Positions 1 to 10,469 of a stretch of DNA of 64,000 nt are shown here, in pieces. The DNA is from Malachius bipustulatus (lineage: Eukaryota > Arthropoda > Insecta > Coleoptera > Melyridae), in the NCBI GenBank assembly GCA_910589415.1, contig OU342639.1, forward strand, positions 22,886,268 to 22,950,267, read 5' to 3'. The notes below the pieces were generated by a model. It searched no databases and had not been told where the DNA came from. It worked only from the letters and a program-made list of their open reading frames with translations. Position 1 is the first letter of the stretch, and every line of letters starts with the position of its first letter. A program made the translations under genes and the position numbers.

Positions 1-344
1 AAGGGTTTCAACCCCCTAACTTTTACGACACTGGAAAAATTGTCATTTTGAGAGCAAATTTCAAAGCGCCAATGCTTATTACACAAAATAGTACTCCTGG
101 TCGAAAGCTGTAGAAGCCACCGTTCTCGAGAAAAAAATGCATTTTATGATCAAAAACTTACAAAATTCAACATGAACAGAAACAGAAATGTATTTATTTT
201 ATTTTATTTATTATGTATTTATTCTAGACGAAGTTTAACAATATGGCTATAAGCACAAGAAAAATAGGTGCAAATTTGAATTTGTGCCATGTTACGGCAT
301 GGAAAATTTTGAAAATAAATTTTTTGATCATGTTGAATTATAAT
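1..344. other. No gene recognised
   Basis: AT-rich sequence with no convincing coding region, terminal repeats or RNA gene. It leads into the short tandem repeat that follows. Confidence 0.5.
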
Positions 345-565
345 AAACTGTGTAGATCCCAGAGAAGTGTAGGATGAGGACGCAACAATACAATGGTGAC
401 ACCTTCGCGAGAAATATTTCGGTAGATGGCGCGTAAACTGTGTAAATCCCAGAGATGTGAAGATTGAGGCCTCTAAACAAAAACCTACGTGAGATATCTT
501 TCGGTAGATGGCGCGTAAACCGTGTAGATCCCAGAGAAGTAAAGGTTGAGGCCTCGAAATGCGAG
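345..565. repeat. Degenerate tandem repeat, about 2.5 units of 82-90 bp
   Basis: Three successive starts with the motif AACYGTGTARATCCCAGAGA lie near 345, 435 and 517. Each of the first two units ends in TTTCGGTAGATGGCGCGTAAA. The third unit breaks off after GAGGCCTCGAAATGCG. The units share obvious blocks but differ internally, so this is an old local duplication. Two overlapping short ORFs are by-products of it and are not called. Shorter direct copies of GGTTGAGCATATGAAGA occur at about 779 and 822. Confidence 0.75.
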
Positions 566-1870
566 TGTCGCGCACCGCTGCCAATGTTAGATGTAGTGTC
601 GAAAATTTCAATGCAACATTTTCCATTAAGATTAGTATTTACATAAACAAGAAGTAGATTATGTTGTGATAATTAATAAGATTCGTCGTTGAAAGACCCA
701 GATCAGTTTAAGAGTCAGATAAAGAATATAAATAAGATTCAGATAACAGACAACACCGTACAATGACTACAATGTAGGGTTGAGCATATGAAGATACAAT
801 GTAGTTGGGCACTCGGTTGCCGGTTGAGCATATGAAGAATTGCAGATGTAATAGGAGACGAGTAGACAATATTGCACAACTTGGATGTATTAGAGTTCAA
901 AATGTGCTTAATTGGCAAAGTTGAAGTTTGACTATCAATTTAATATTCTGAAATCAACGAATTCTTTAACATTCGTTAGTTAGACTTGGGGGAATCCCAC
1001 GTGGAAAGTGTACGGTAGGTGACTGTTCGATACAGCCGAGGCCTGAGTAAACAGGAAACAGTGATTGTGGTTCCCTTTTACAATAATAATGTTCAATAAT
1101 ATAAAATATGAATAATAATATTATACCCACCTACCAGAATCATCATAAAATGCCTGTACGATATTTACTGTTAGGGAGCATATGTTAGTTGTAAAGATCA
1201 CTTCAACTCGGGGATCACTTCAGATAAGGGGCCTTCATGACCTAGTAGAATAAAAAAATAAAAACAAACATTGCAGATTTCGTATTTTTTCCCAATATTT
1301 TGACAACAATAATAGCTCAGATTTTTTTTTCAGATGATCAGCACAAAAATACGCAACTTTGCCCCAATTTAACTGACTTCGTATCTCTTAAGGTAGCTCA
1401 GCTCAGATCCTAATGCATTTTCTCTAAAAAACTTCTCTGTTATACCATGATATTTTATCAATCGAGGAACTGTAGTCAAGATCAGAGTATTTTAATAAGA
1501 CCAGGCATTCGGCCAGAAAGATAAACTTATTTTTTTTATCTTTTTTTTAACTGACTTCAATTTATTTTAAGTAAATAAACAAAACTTTTTTTCGATTATT
1601 CTGGTCGAAAGCGAATTTCAATATAATATTATCACCATCAGCAAAACCATAATTATGTTTTAAATTTAAACAGTTGTAAAAATATTTTTTTAAAACATTC
1701 TTCACGCAGTCCCCAGTCCCTCCTCTGCTCCTCTAACCGAAAGCGTGGCTGGCCGACACGTGGCTCAGTTTACTTGGGACAAATTATTTCGTAGTTCAAT
1801 TTTGTTAAATTTATTTCATCAAATTTGTCACTATATCTCAAATCCAAAATACCGTGAAGTGGATCAACAG
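566..1870. other. No gene recognised
   Basis: AT-rich with homopolymer runs. Apart from the 17-bp direct repeat at about 779/822, no gene or bounded mobile element was recognised. Confidence 0.5.
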
Positions 1871-2579
1871 TATACAGTGTGTTTCACTTTAAATGGAATT
1901 ACCTCAATAACTTTTTTATTTTTTTATGAATTCAACTTTTTTTCTTCATGTAAAGCTCCCGAAGCTTTTTTAACCGGGTAAACAACATTTTGGCCGTAGC
2001 AAATAACTAGCCTACTGTGACCAAAAATTAGCGCTGAAACTTGAAAAAACATACAGGCATTTTTTTCGGAAAATTTTATTAAAAAAAAGTTGTTTCAAAT
2101 AACCTCAAACCCTCAAATCTCGAATTTGGTTGAAAAAAAAAAAAAATTGAGTAAGCCTTTCTGCAGCCATTTAAACAAGTAAAATACCTATTAGGAAAGT
2201 GACGTGACATAATATTATTTATTAAATTAATATCTCTGTACCTATTGAATAGAATAAAATTGAAATAATAGTATTGAAATTTTTTTGGGGATTTCTTGTT
2301 TTCAACCAAACTCGAGATTTTGATGTTTGAGGTTATTTCAAACAACTTTTTTAAATAAAATTTTCCGAAAAAAGAATGCCTAATATGTTTTTCCAATTTT
2401 TCCAAAGCGCCAATTTTTGATCACAGCGCTAGTTATTTTGCTAAAATGTTTACCCATTTAAGGAAACTTCTGGAGCTTTACATAAAGAAAAAAAGTTTTC
2501 TTAATTCTTATACATATTCATCAAAAATATAAAAAAGTTGTTGAGGTGATTCCGCATTTAAAGTGAAGCACACTGTATA
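1871..2579. mobile_element. Fold-back MITE-like element, TATA-CAGTGTG ends
   Basis: The left end reads TATACAGTGTGTTTCACTTT and the right end is its inverse (AAAGTGAAGCACACTGTATA). The inverted arms are about 230-270 bp. Landmarks pair across the centre: the poly-A/T tract with CTCAAATCTCGA, the GGAAAATTTTATT block and the GTAAAGCTCC block. No coding sequence is present. TA dinucleotides next to both ends suggest a Tc1/mariner-type TA target, but this is inferred only from the ends. Confidence 0.8.
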
Positions 2580-2782
2580 GTGGTGAGAAATGACCAATAC
2601 GAAGCAGAAAAATCAAGATGCCTGTAAAATTTTGAAAGTTTATGAAAGGCGGCCTGAAAGCAAAATCGGTCGAGAAGTTTCAAAATGACGACCATCTGAA
2701 TGTTCATAAAAATTGGTATTTTTTCAACCTATTTATAGGGTTATAGGACTATTTAGTGGAGTACTACAGGGGTAAACCATTG

Positions 2783-3656
2783 AAGATACGAGGTCGATAA
2801 ATTTGAGAACAATTGACAATTTTATACTTAATAAGTATCCGAAGAAAATCAGGATATTATTTTCAGTCGTTGCTGAAATATATCCTGTAAAAACTGAAAA
2901 ATCAACATTTTTTATTTTAGCCGTATCTTTTTTATTGTTGAAAATTATTTGATGATTTTTCGTAGGTTTACATAAGTTGTCAAAAGCTATCATCTCTTCG
3001 ACATTACAGAAATGTTACAGATTACAAAAAAGCCAGAGTTTTCATAGCCAACTTTTGTTTTTCTTATGACCACTATATTGTTTTTTTATGTCTTTCGATA
3101 TAAAAAAAAATCATGAAAACAAAAAATTAATAACATTCAAAATAAATTTTCAAAAAAATTTATTCTTGGTTCGAAAAAAAAGGAAAATGTTTCACCCGAT
3201 TACGTCAATATCAAATAATATATCTTGTCTTATGGTTTTTTAAATCTTATGATACTCGGTATGAAAAGTTCTCTTTTTTTTTGGGAAAAAGAATAAAAAA
3301 TTTTTTTAATGATATTAATTTTTGGTTTCCATGATTTTTTTATATCGAAATACATAAAAAACAATATAAGGTCCATAAGAAACACAAAAGTTCGCTATGA
3401 AAACTCTGGGATCTAGTTGGCTTTGAAAGTTTTTGAAATGTCGAATGGATAGCTTTTGAGGACTGAAGTATGCAAACCTATGAAATATTATAACCTACGA
3501 AAATCATCAATTAGTTTTCAACAATTAAAAGAATGTTGATTTTTCAGTTTTTTTTTCAGGATATTTCAGCAACGACTGAAAACATCCTGAATATTTTTTA
3601 GATTCTTAATAAGCATAAAATTGTCAACTTTTCTCTAAATGAACCGACTCTGTATC
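2783..3656. mobile_element. Large fold-back element (family B), about 0.87 kb
   Basis: The left arm (GAGATACGAGGTCGATAAAT... region, with ATTGACAATTTTATACTTAA and CAGTCGTTGCTGAAATAT) pairs with the right arm (ATATTTCAGCAACGACTG, TAAGCATAAAATTGTCAA, TCTGTATCTCC). The arms are about 400 bp each around a centre near 3240. The arms have diverged by small indels. A half-element of the same family lies near 13.55-13.83 kb. It is non-coding. Confidence 0.75.
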
Positions 3657-4781
3657 TCCTGTGGTTTAGGAGATCTCAATGTTGAGCCTGTTAAAAGTGA
3701 TCAACCTATCCAAAGCTTTGAAACCCAATTAGCAGGGTTGGAGGAACGTTATATTTGCGTTTAAAGTTTAAACAATAGTATTCCAGTGGTGTAGGTAGGA
3801 AAAGGGGATAAATTGCTATATTTCTGTATCCGTTTTCACGTTTTCAAAGAAACTAACTAAAAAAATTGAAAATTGAATTTTTTTAGGAAGTCCATTTTTT
3901 CAAAGTTCATTTTTAATTACATAAATAGTTGAAACCGCGGCAATAAAAAAACAGATTTTATCATACAATTAACGCATATGTGAATAAATTATAACTACCC
4001 TTATAGGTTTTGTCGAGGGTTTTGTAGAGTCAAAAATCAAATTTGAAATTTGACTTCCGAAACATAAACTTGAAAAATTTATTGTAACTTTTCTGGGCCC
4101 GGACTAGAGGAGTTGTTTAAATGAGGTAATAGAGGTTTTTTACACAGTATAAAAAATACAAACTGTTGCAACGCATCGTGAAGAGTATCCGGTTTTTACA
4201 GCCTGGTCCTCCTGGAAATTCTTTCAGGATCAAAACAATTCTTACTTTCACACCCCTCCTCAGGACACATCACTTCTTTTTCTTTTATACTTATTATTTT
4301 TTTTCAAACGTTTTCGCAAGTAGCAACCAAACTGTTTTTCTCGTAAAGTGGAAGAGAGATTTACTATAGAACTCTTCTACTCAGAACTCTAATCAAAACT
4401 CAGTTTCGTCGATTTTTCAAAAATTAAAAAAATTCGCCGATTTATTTGTGAACACATACAGGGACTCTAGAACTCTAAATTTTGTCGCTACCTATCACCC
4501 CAGAACTCATTTTCTGAACAAAGTGGGGGCCGCGTGAAGTTCCCCCAAAACGGATCTTTGCGTTTAAAGTTTAAAGGGCTTTGTTCCGCGGAACTATTTA
4601 AAATTTAGATAGAGAACTCTATAACTATTCTAGTTCTACTGAGAACTCTATACTCTATCAGAGAGAACTCTATCAGAACTCTACTCAGAACTCTATAACC
4701 TACTCAGAAAAAATAGTAGTTCGATACAATTCGGGGGCTAACTTCACGAGAGTGATAGATTCCAGGCAACTTTGGCTTTGT
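3657..4781. other. No gene; GAACTCT-rich low-complexity stretch
   Basis: No coding region is convincing. Between about 4360 and 4720 the words GAACTCT and CAGAACTCTA recur many times. A GTGAAGTT-plus-C-run block near 4535 has an inverse counterpart near 4735. This could be a worn small inverted-repeat element, but no clear target duplication was found. Confidence 0.45.
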
Positions 4782-4791
4782 TAGGTATTCA
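4782..4791. repeat. Target-site duplication of the LINE, left copy
   Basis: The 10-bp TAGGTATTCA is repeated immediately after the (TAA)n tail at 6929-6938, bracketing the LINE insertion. Confidence 0.8.
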
Positions 4792-5165
4792 AAACCCTCA
4801 ATCCTACGGCGGGAACCCAGGCTAAAAGGATGCGTGGCTGAATAGTAGATCAGTCCCTTCTGGATTCAACCTCGAAGAAGTGGCGCACCTTAGAAAATAA
4901 ATCCTTACCATACGTACCAAGACACACCTAATTCAAAAAGGGAAGGGGATTCTGAAAAGAAAGACCCACCCAAAAAACTCTCAGGAGCCGCTCGCAGGAA
5001 ACTGAGAAAAGAGTAGATACTACAAAACCATGGTTTTGTAGTTTTTGCAGGGGGAAACTGGAGAACCTAGAAAGCTAGGGTTGAAGGTGAACCCCAGTGT
5101 AACAAAACCGGGGACCAGCAAGGAACCGGAACAACGTAAAAGAACGACCACCAAGGTGCTCAGGA

Positions 5166-5420
5166 GTGCAGCTTATAGGGGACTTTCTCATGGCTTCCTG
5201 CGCTGACCAGGCCACAGAGGACTGGCTAGTGCGGGTGGTCAGGGAAATGGAACCCTGGTCAGGAGCGAAACTCGGCACCAAGGACTTTCCGAAACCTATA
5301 AGAGCACCAGTGTGGATACCAGGGATCCAAGAAGAACCAGAAAAAATCCATAAAAGACTGGGAATTCAAAATCAGGGATTAAAAACCAGAAACGTGGATC
5401 CTAGTGGACAGAAAACCTGA
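5166..5420 (+). pseudogene. LINE ORF1 remnant, DUF4780-like domain
   Basis: The 84-codon frame contains MASCADQATEDWLVRVV, followed by PWSGAKLG and APVWIPG. These match the pattern of DUF4780 (hydrophobic-C-D-T-x-W-L, then P-W-x-G-x-K-L, then V-W-x-P-G), a domain found in ORF1 of insect LINEs. The end of the domain (starting TWILVDRKPDTKGQQ and ending LFKRLGG-stop) is in another frame, inside the tandem units from 5392 onward. Upstream stops show that ORF1 is broken. The protein would normally bind element RNA. Assignment is from memory of the domain pattern, without a search. Confidence 0.65.
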
Positions 5421-6631
5421 CACAAAAGGCCAACAACTAATTTTCCTCATGGGAGAAAACCTATGGGAGGGGATAGAGCAGCTTCAATGCAGACCTTACC
5501 TAAACCTAACTGGGATGCTGTTCAAGCGACTAGGTGGGTAAAGGGAAGAGGGAGCAGAGAAGATGTAACTGAAAAACCTGAGAAAACACCGGATGAGATG
5601 GGAAATTCGACTTCTAAAAGGACACTGCCCACTAATGATACGTGGATCCTTGTGGACAGAAAACCTGACACAAAAGGCCAACAACTAATTTTCCTCATGG
5701 GAGAAAACCTATGGGAGGGGATAGAGCAGCTTCAATGCAGACCTTACCTAAACCTAACTGGGATGCTGTTCAAGCGACTAGGTGGGTAAAGGGAAGAGGG
5801 AGCAGAGAAGATGTAACTGAAAAACCTGAGAAAACACCGGATGAGATGGGAAATTCGACTTCTAAAAGGACACTGCCCACTAATGATACGTGGATCCTTG
5901 TGGACAGAAAACCTGACACAAAAGGCCAACAACTAATTTTCCTCATGGGAGAAAACCTATGGGAGGGGATAGAGCAGCTTCAATGCAGACCTTACCTAAA
6001 CCTAACTGGGATGCTGTTCAAGCGACTAGGTGGGTAAAGGGAAGAGGGAGCAGAGAAGATGTAACTGAAAAACCTGAGAAAACACCGGATGAGATGGGAA
6101 ATTCGACTTCTAAAAGGACACTGCCCACTAATGATACGTGGATCCTTGTGGACAGAAAACCTGACACAAAAGGCCAACAACTAATTTTCCTCATGGGAGA
6201 AAACCTATGGGAGAGGATAGATCATCTTCAATGCAGACCTTACCTAAACCTAACTGGGATGCTGTTCAAGCGACTAGGTGGGTAAAGGGAAGAGGGAGCA
6301 GAGAAGATGTAACTGAAAAACCTGAGAAAACACCGGATGAGATGGGAAATTCGACTTCTAAAAGGACACTGCCCACTAATGATACGTGGATCCTTGTGGA
6401 CAGAAAACCTGACACAAAAGGCCAACAACTAATTTTCCTCATGGGAGAAAACCTATGGGAGGGGATAGAGCAGCTTCAATGCAGACCTTACCTAAACCTA
6501 ACTGGGATGCTGTTCGAGCGACTAGGTTGGTAAAGGGAAGGGGGAGCAGAGAAGATGTAACTGGAAAAGCTGAGTAAACACCGGCTGAGATGGGAAAGTG
6601 GACTTTTAACAGGACACTGCCCACTAATGAA
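5392..6631 (+). repeat. Five 248-bp tandem units spanning a LINE deletion joint
   Basis: Unit starts (ACGTGGATCC) fall at 5392, 5640, 5888, 6136 and 6384, exactly 248 bp apart. Each unit begins with the end of ORF1 (ending LFKRLGG and a stop) and finishes with ORF2 sequence coding HRMRWEIRLLKGHCPLM. Units 1-3 look almost identical. Unit 4 differs at a few bases (GAGAGGATAGATCATC). The second half of unit 5 is distinct (AAAGTGGACTTTTAACAGG) and runs straight into the genuine ORF2 end. The repeated 108-codon frames are products of this tandem structure and are not a real gene family. Confidence 0.9.
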
Positions 6632-6844
6632 ACACCTCTCAATAATAGGAGTTAAACATATCCCAGATTGCAGGAGATGCGGGGAGGGGGAGGAAACCCC
6701 ATACCACTTAATGTGTGAATGCCCAGCATTAGAGGGAACTAGACTTCTAGTATTTGGGACCGAAATGGCAGAACCAAAAGAAATAGAACAAGCACCCATT
6801 GGACTCATACTGAAATACTTTCAGGAGATGGGACCGATGAGATA
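6540..6844 (+). pseudogene. LINE ORF2 C-terminal remnant (end of RNase H and Cys-rich tail)
   Basis: The frame reads RLRWESGLLTGHCPLMKHL and continues to CRRCGEGEETPYHLMCECP, ending in a stop near 6842. TGHxPL followed by CxxCxxxxET-xHLxxxCP is the usual C-terminal signature of RNase H-containing LINE ORF2 proteins in insects. Only about 100 residues remain of a protein normally over 1000, because the internal deletion removed endonuclease and reverse transcriptase. It is followed by a short 3' UTR and the (TAA)n tail. Confidence 0.8.
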
Positions 6845-6906
6845 ATTATCCAAAGGGGTACAATAAGCGCAAGCTTCAGTACAAGAGCTTTGAACCTACC
6901 CTAGAA

Positions 6907-6930
6907 GTAATAATAATAATAATAATAATA
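6907..6930 (+). repeat. (TAA)n tail of the LINE
   Basis: About eight TAA units close the LINE, immediately before the right target-site copy TAGGTATTCA (6929-6938). Confidence 0.85.
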
Positions 6931-7066
6931 GGTATTCATGAAAACCGCAAGACAGTAGTTTACAATTTAGACATTTTACGGTTTCATCAAGTTGGTAATG
7001 TTCATCAAGAAGAAAAAAGATTTTACAATTTACAAAAAGTTTACAATTTACATGATGTTACAGGTA

Positions 7067-7796
7067 TACAGTGTGTAACAGCCAAATGCTGTTACACAAA
7101 GAAAAAACACTCGGACACGTCGATTAGATTTTTTTCAACAAAAACTTTTTATACAGGGTGTGTCACATAACAGTGGTCAATACCAACTTTCTTATTTCAA
7201 ATCAAACACCCTATATATTATTACACTTTCAGATTGCCTGAAAAAATGTAATAAAAATGGTGTTTATAATTAAAATTTTCACGAACAATTTTCAATTTTC
7301 AAAGCATATAGTTAGATCGAAAACGGGTCAAAATATCTGAAAACGGCTTACATGTCCCTATCCTAACTTTTCGCGTAGTTATGTGGATGGAATTTCTATA
7401 CAAAGTGGTAAAAAATCAACGTTTAAAAAAAACATTTAAAAAATTTTTTCTGTTCCAGAGTAGTACATGAAAAGTAAAGTTAAGGACATGTAAGTCGTTT
7501 TCCGATATCTTGACCCATGTTCCATGTAAGCTGCTTTGAAAATGGAAAATTGTGATTTACCTCATAAATCACTCGTTACAAATTTGACCTACAAACACCT
7601 TTTTTTTTTTATTTTTTCAGGCAATCTGAAAATGTAATAATAGGGTGTTTGATTTGAAATAAGAAAGTTGGTATTGACCACTGTTACGTGACACACACTG
7701 TATAAAAAGGTTTTGTTTTTTCGTTTTTGCGTTTTTTCGAACACGTCCGCATTGATTTATTATCGAATTTATTCCATTTGGCTGTTACACACTGTA
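7067..7796. mobile_element. Concentric fold-back element, outer repeat CAGTGTGTAACAGCC
   Basis: TA-CAGTGTGTAACAGCCAAAT at the left is mirrored by TTTGGCTGTTACACACTG-TA at the right. The outer arms are about 80-90 bp; the outermost 20 bp match best. They enclose a second complete fold-back (7152-7702) placed almost symmetrically. No coding sequence. Confidence 0.8.
7152..7702. mobile_element. Inner fold-back MITE, TA-CAGGGTGTGTCAC ends
   Basis: The ends read TACAGGGTGTGTCACATAAC and its near-inverse GTTACGTGACACACACTGTA. The arms run to the centre (near 7430) with motifs such as TTGGTATTGACC, GATTGCCTGAAAAA and the shared word CGGCTTACATGTCCCTATC. It is non-coding. Confidence 0.8.
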
Positions 7797-7846
7797 CATT
7801 AAATTTCAAGGCGTATTCCTGGGCCCATTTCAAGTCGAAAAGTTCA

Positions 7847-8702
7847 TACAGGGTGAATTATAAAAAACGCCCCAAGCGATAACTCCGTTAATTTTTTAAG
7901 ATATGACAAAACTTTTTTATACGAAGTGGCGCCGTTTATCATCATCTATATGTTGAGATAAACGCTTGATCAACACAACTTCCTGTTTAACCGGAAGTAA
8001 CACCAACTTCTGGTTTTTAAATAGAACACCCTGTAAAACTTTATATTTTTTAAATGCCTGAAGAAATCGAATACAGGTGGTTTTCACCATTGGAATTTAG
8101 ATTGAGCGGTTTATGAGTTATAAACAAGTGAAGATCGAAAATTTTCAACTTCAAAGCAGTGCAGAACTAGAACGGCTCAAGATATCTAAAAACGGTTTAC
8201 ATGTCCTTATCTTAACTTTTCACGTAGTATCCTACTATGTGATTTAAATTTTTATACAGGGTGATGAAAAATCAGATAATTTTCATCACCCTGTATTAAA
8301 ATTTTCACCACATAGTGGGATAAAACATGAAAAGTTAGGATAGGGACATGTAAACCGTTTTTAGATATCTTGAGCCGTTCTAGTTCTACGCTGCTTTGAA
8401 GTTGAAAATTTTCGATCTTCACTTGTTTATAACTCATAAACCGCTCAATCTAAATTCCAATGGTGAAAACCACCTGTATTAGATTTCTTCAGACATTTAA
8501 AAAATATAAAGTTTTACAGGGTGTTCTATTTAAAAACCCGAAGTTGATGTTACTTCCGGTTAAACAGGAAGTTGTGTTGATCGAGCGTTTATCTCAACAT
8601 ATAGATGATGATAAACGGCGCCACTTTGTATAAAAAAGTTTTGTCATATCTTCAAAATTAACGGAGTTATCGCTTGGGGCGTTTTTTATAATTCACCCTG
8701 TA
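7847..8702. mobile_element. 0.85-kb near-perfect palindrome (fold-back element D)
   Basis: The ends TA-CAGGGTGAATTATAAAAA and TTTTTATAATTCACCCTG-TA are perfect inverses, and the arms of about 420 bp pair almost completely to a centre near 8275. Further CAGGGTG-type words occur symmetrically inside (about 8029/8517 and 8256/8297), so the palindrome itself looks built from smaller bounded units. The shared motif CGGTTTACATGTCC appears once per arm. No coding sequence. Confidence 0.9.
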
Positions 8703-8834
8703 TAAACATGTGTTTTTTATTTTTTTTATTTTGATATTTTTTTCAAATTAAGAAATTCAACTTTCATGTCTTTTGACTTTTCTTCGTATCTTCTGTCGTG
8801 AGGCTTAATTTTTTATAGAAAACGACAGGAGATA

Positions 8835-10469
8835 CGAATCAACATTAATTTATTAGACAAAATTATAAAATTATATATTTTTAGGCGCTTATTCATTGAA
8901 AAATACGAATTACATAACAGGAAAAATAATTCATGACCAATATGGAAATACTTTGGACTAGAAGTGCATGTCCTTATTAAAAAAATATTTTTTATTATTG
9001 CTTTTATTGAGTTTTTTAATAACACCAGTTTATTAAAGGAAATTCAGTCTATAATGCCATAATAGCAGGTATGTAATATTAAAATCCAAACAATAGGGAC
9101 ATACAGGGTGTTTCATTAATCAGTGCAGAAAATTCAACTGGAGATTCCTCGCTGAATTGCTGAATTTTAAGGGAGGTTTGTCATAAAAACAAATTTTCTT
9201 AAAGCCTCCCCTAAGAAGTGACATCCCCTTAAAGTAGGGTAAAACATTCACATTTATCGATTTTTTTTTGAAATGAAATGACTTGAAAAAAAAGACGGCT
9301 ATCGAATACTATATTCGAATACTACTACCATGAAGCCTCCATATTTACATAATTTTATCCACCCTTGTTCTCTGCAAGGGTGTGAATCATACTACCCCTA
9401 AAAGTTTTTTTTTCCAGAACTTTTTTCCTAATATTTTTATTTTATTTTTAAATTCACACTTTGAAGGGGCAGTTCAATTGGAAAAAAAATTGTCTCCTAA
9501 AAATTTCACGGAAACTCAATACTTTTCCACTGAAGAAATAAAATAAGCGGACTTACATAAATTATAACAGTGTGATTTTACATATAAATTTATAAAAATA
9601 TGTAAATATGCAAAATATGTGAAATATTTATAGAATTAAACAAACATTAAATAACACAAAAAAAATAATAATAAACAATAAACAAATCATATTTAATTTA
9701 AAACAATATTTTGTTTAAGACAGTGTTCATAAATGGGTACAATTTGTTTGAATACGTGCCCTTATTTTATTTCTTCAGTGGAAAAGTATTGAGTTTTGGT
9801 GAAATTTTTAAGAGACAAATTTCTTTTCAATTGAACTGGCCCTCCTAAGTGTGAATTTAAAAATAAAATAAAAATATTCGGAAAAAAGTTCTGGAAAAAA
9901 AACTTTTAGGGGTAGTATGATTCACACCCTTGCAGAGAACAAGGGTGGATAAAATTATGTAATTATGGAGGCTTCATGGTAGTAGTATTCGAATACCTAG
10001 CCGTCTTTTTTTTTTCAAGTCATTTAAGAATAAAATCGATAAATGTGAATTTTTTACCCTGCTTTAAGGGGATGTCACTTCTTAGGGGAGGCTTTAAGAA
10101 AATTTGTTTTTATGACAAACCCCCCTTAAAATTCAGCAATTCAGCGAGGAATCTCCAGTTGAATTTTCTGCACTGATTAATGAAACACCCTGTATATCCC
10201 CATTGTTTGGATTTTAATATTACATACCTGCTATTATGGCATTATACACTGAATTTCCTTTAAGAAACTGGTGTTATTAAAAAACTCAATAAAAGCAATA
10301 AGTACATAGTATAAAATATTTTTTTAATAAGGAAATGCACCTCTAGTCCAAAGTATTTCCATATTGGTCATGAATTATTTTTCCTGTTATGTAATTCGTA
10401 TTTTTCAATGAATAAGCGCCTAAAAATAGATAATTTTATAATTTTGTCTAATAAATTAATGTTGATTCG
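8835..10469. mobile_element. 1.6-kb concentric palindrome, outer arms
   Basis: CGAATCAACATTAATTTATT at the left pairs with AATAAATTAATGTTGATTCG at the right. The outer arms (about 265 bp) match through landmarks such as GAATAAGCGCCTAAAAATA and GACCAATATGGAAATAC, and continue without a break into the inner element. Total pairing arms are about 700 bp around a 200-bp AT-rich centre (about 9553-9755). No TA-CAGGGTG sits at the outermost ends. Confidence 0.85.
9102..10194. mobile_element. Inner fold-back MITE, TA-CAGGGTGTTTCATTAAT ends
   Basis: TACAGGGTGTTTCATTAATC and GATTAATGAAACACCCTGTA are perfect inverses. The arms carry matching blocks including CTGGAGATTCCTCGCTGAAT, AGGGGATGTCACTTCTTAGG and GGAAAAGTATTGAGTTT. 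Short frames inside are consequences of the palindrome. Confidence 0.85.

Larger units (their letters stand above)
4792..6928 (+). mobile_element. Internally deleted non-LTR retrotransposon (LINE) with (TAA)n tail
   Basis: The insertion is bounded by the 10-bp duplication TAGGTATTCA and ends in a (TAA)n tail, the hallmark of I-type LINEs. It starts with a GC-richer leader (AACCCTCAATCCTACGGCGG) and decayed ORF1 upstream sequence. ORF1 remnants with a DUF4780-like domain follow, then a five-unit 248-bp tandem array, then the last part of ORF2 (end of RNase H and a Cys-rich tail). The endonuclease, reverse transcriptase and most of RNase H are missing. A complete element would normally be 5-6 kb, so this copy is dead. 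The clear duplication and uniform repeat units suggest moderate age. Clade assignment (I/Jockey group) is inferred from the tail and domain pairing. Confidence 0.8.

Noticed and set aside
2079..2405. 108-codon minus ORF
   Set aside because: It lies across the centre of a fold-back element, is very rich in Phe, Asn, Ile and Lys from AT-rich DNA, and has no domain.
5463..6533. Family of 108-residue proteins in tandem
   Set aside because: The frames are copies of the 248-bp LINE unit crossing an ORF1/ORF2 joint. Each combines pieces of different LINE frames.
8838..10469. Assembly artefact as the explanation for long palindromes
   Set aside because: Arms differ by scattered substitutions and indels and several independent palindromes occur, so they look genuine, though only spanning reads can prove it.
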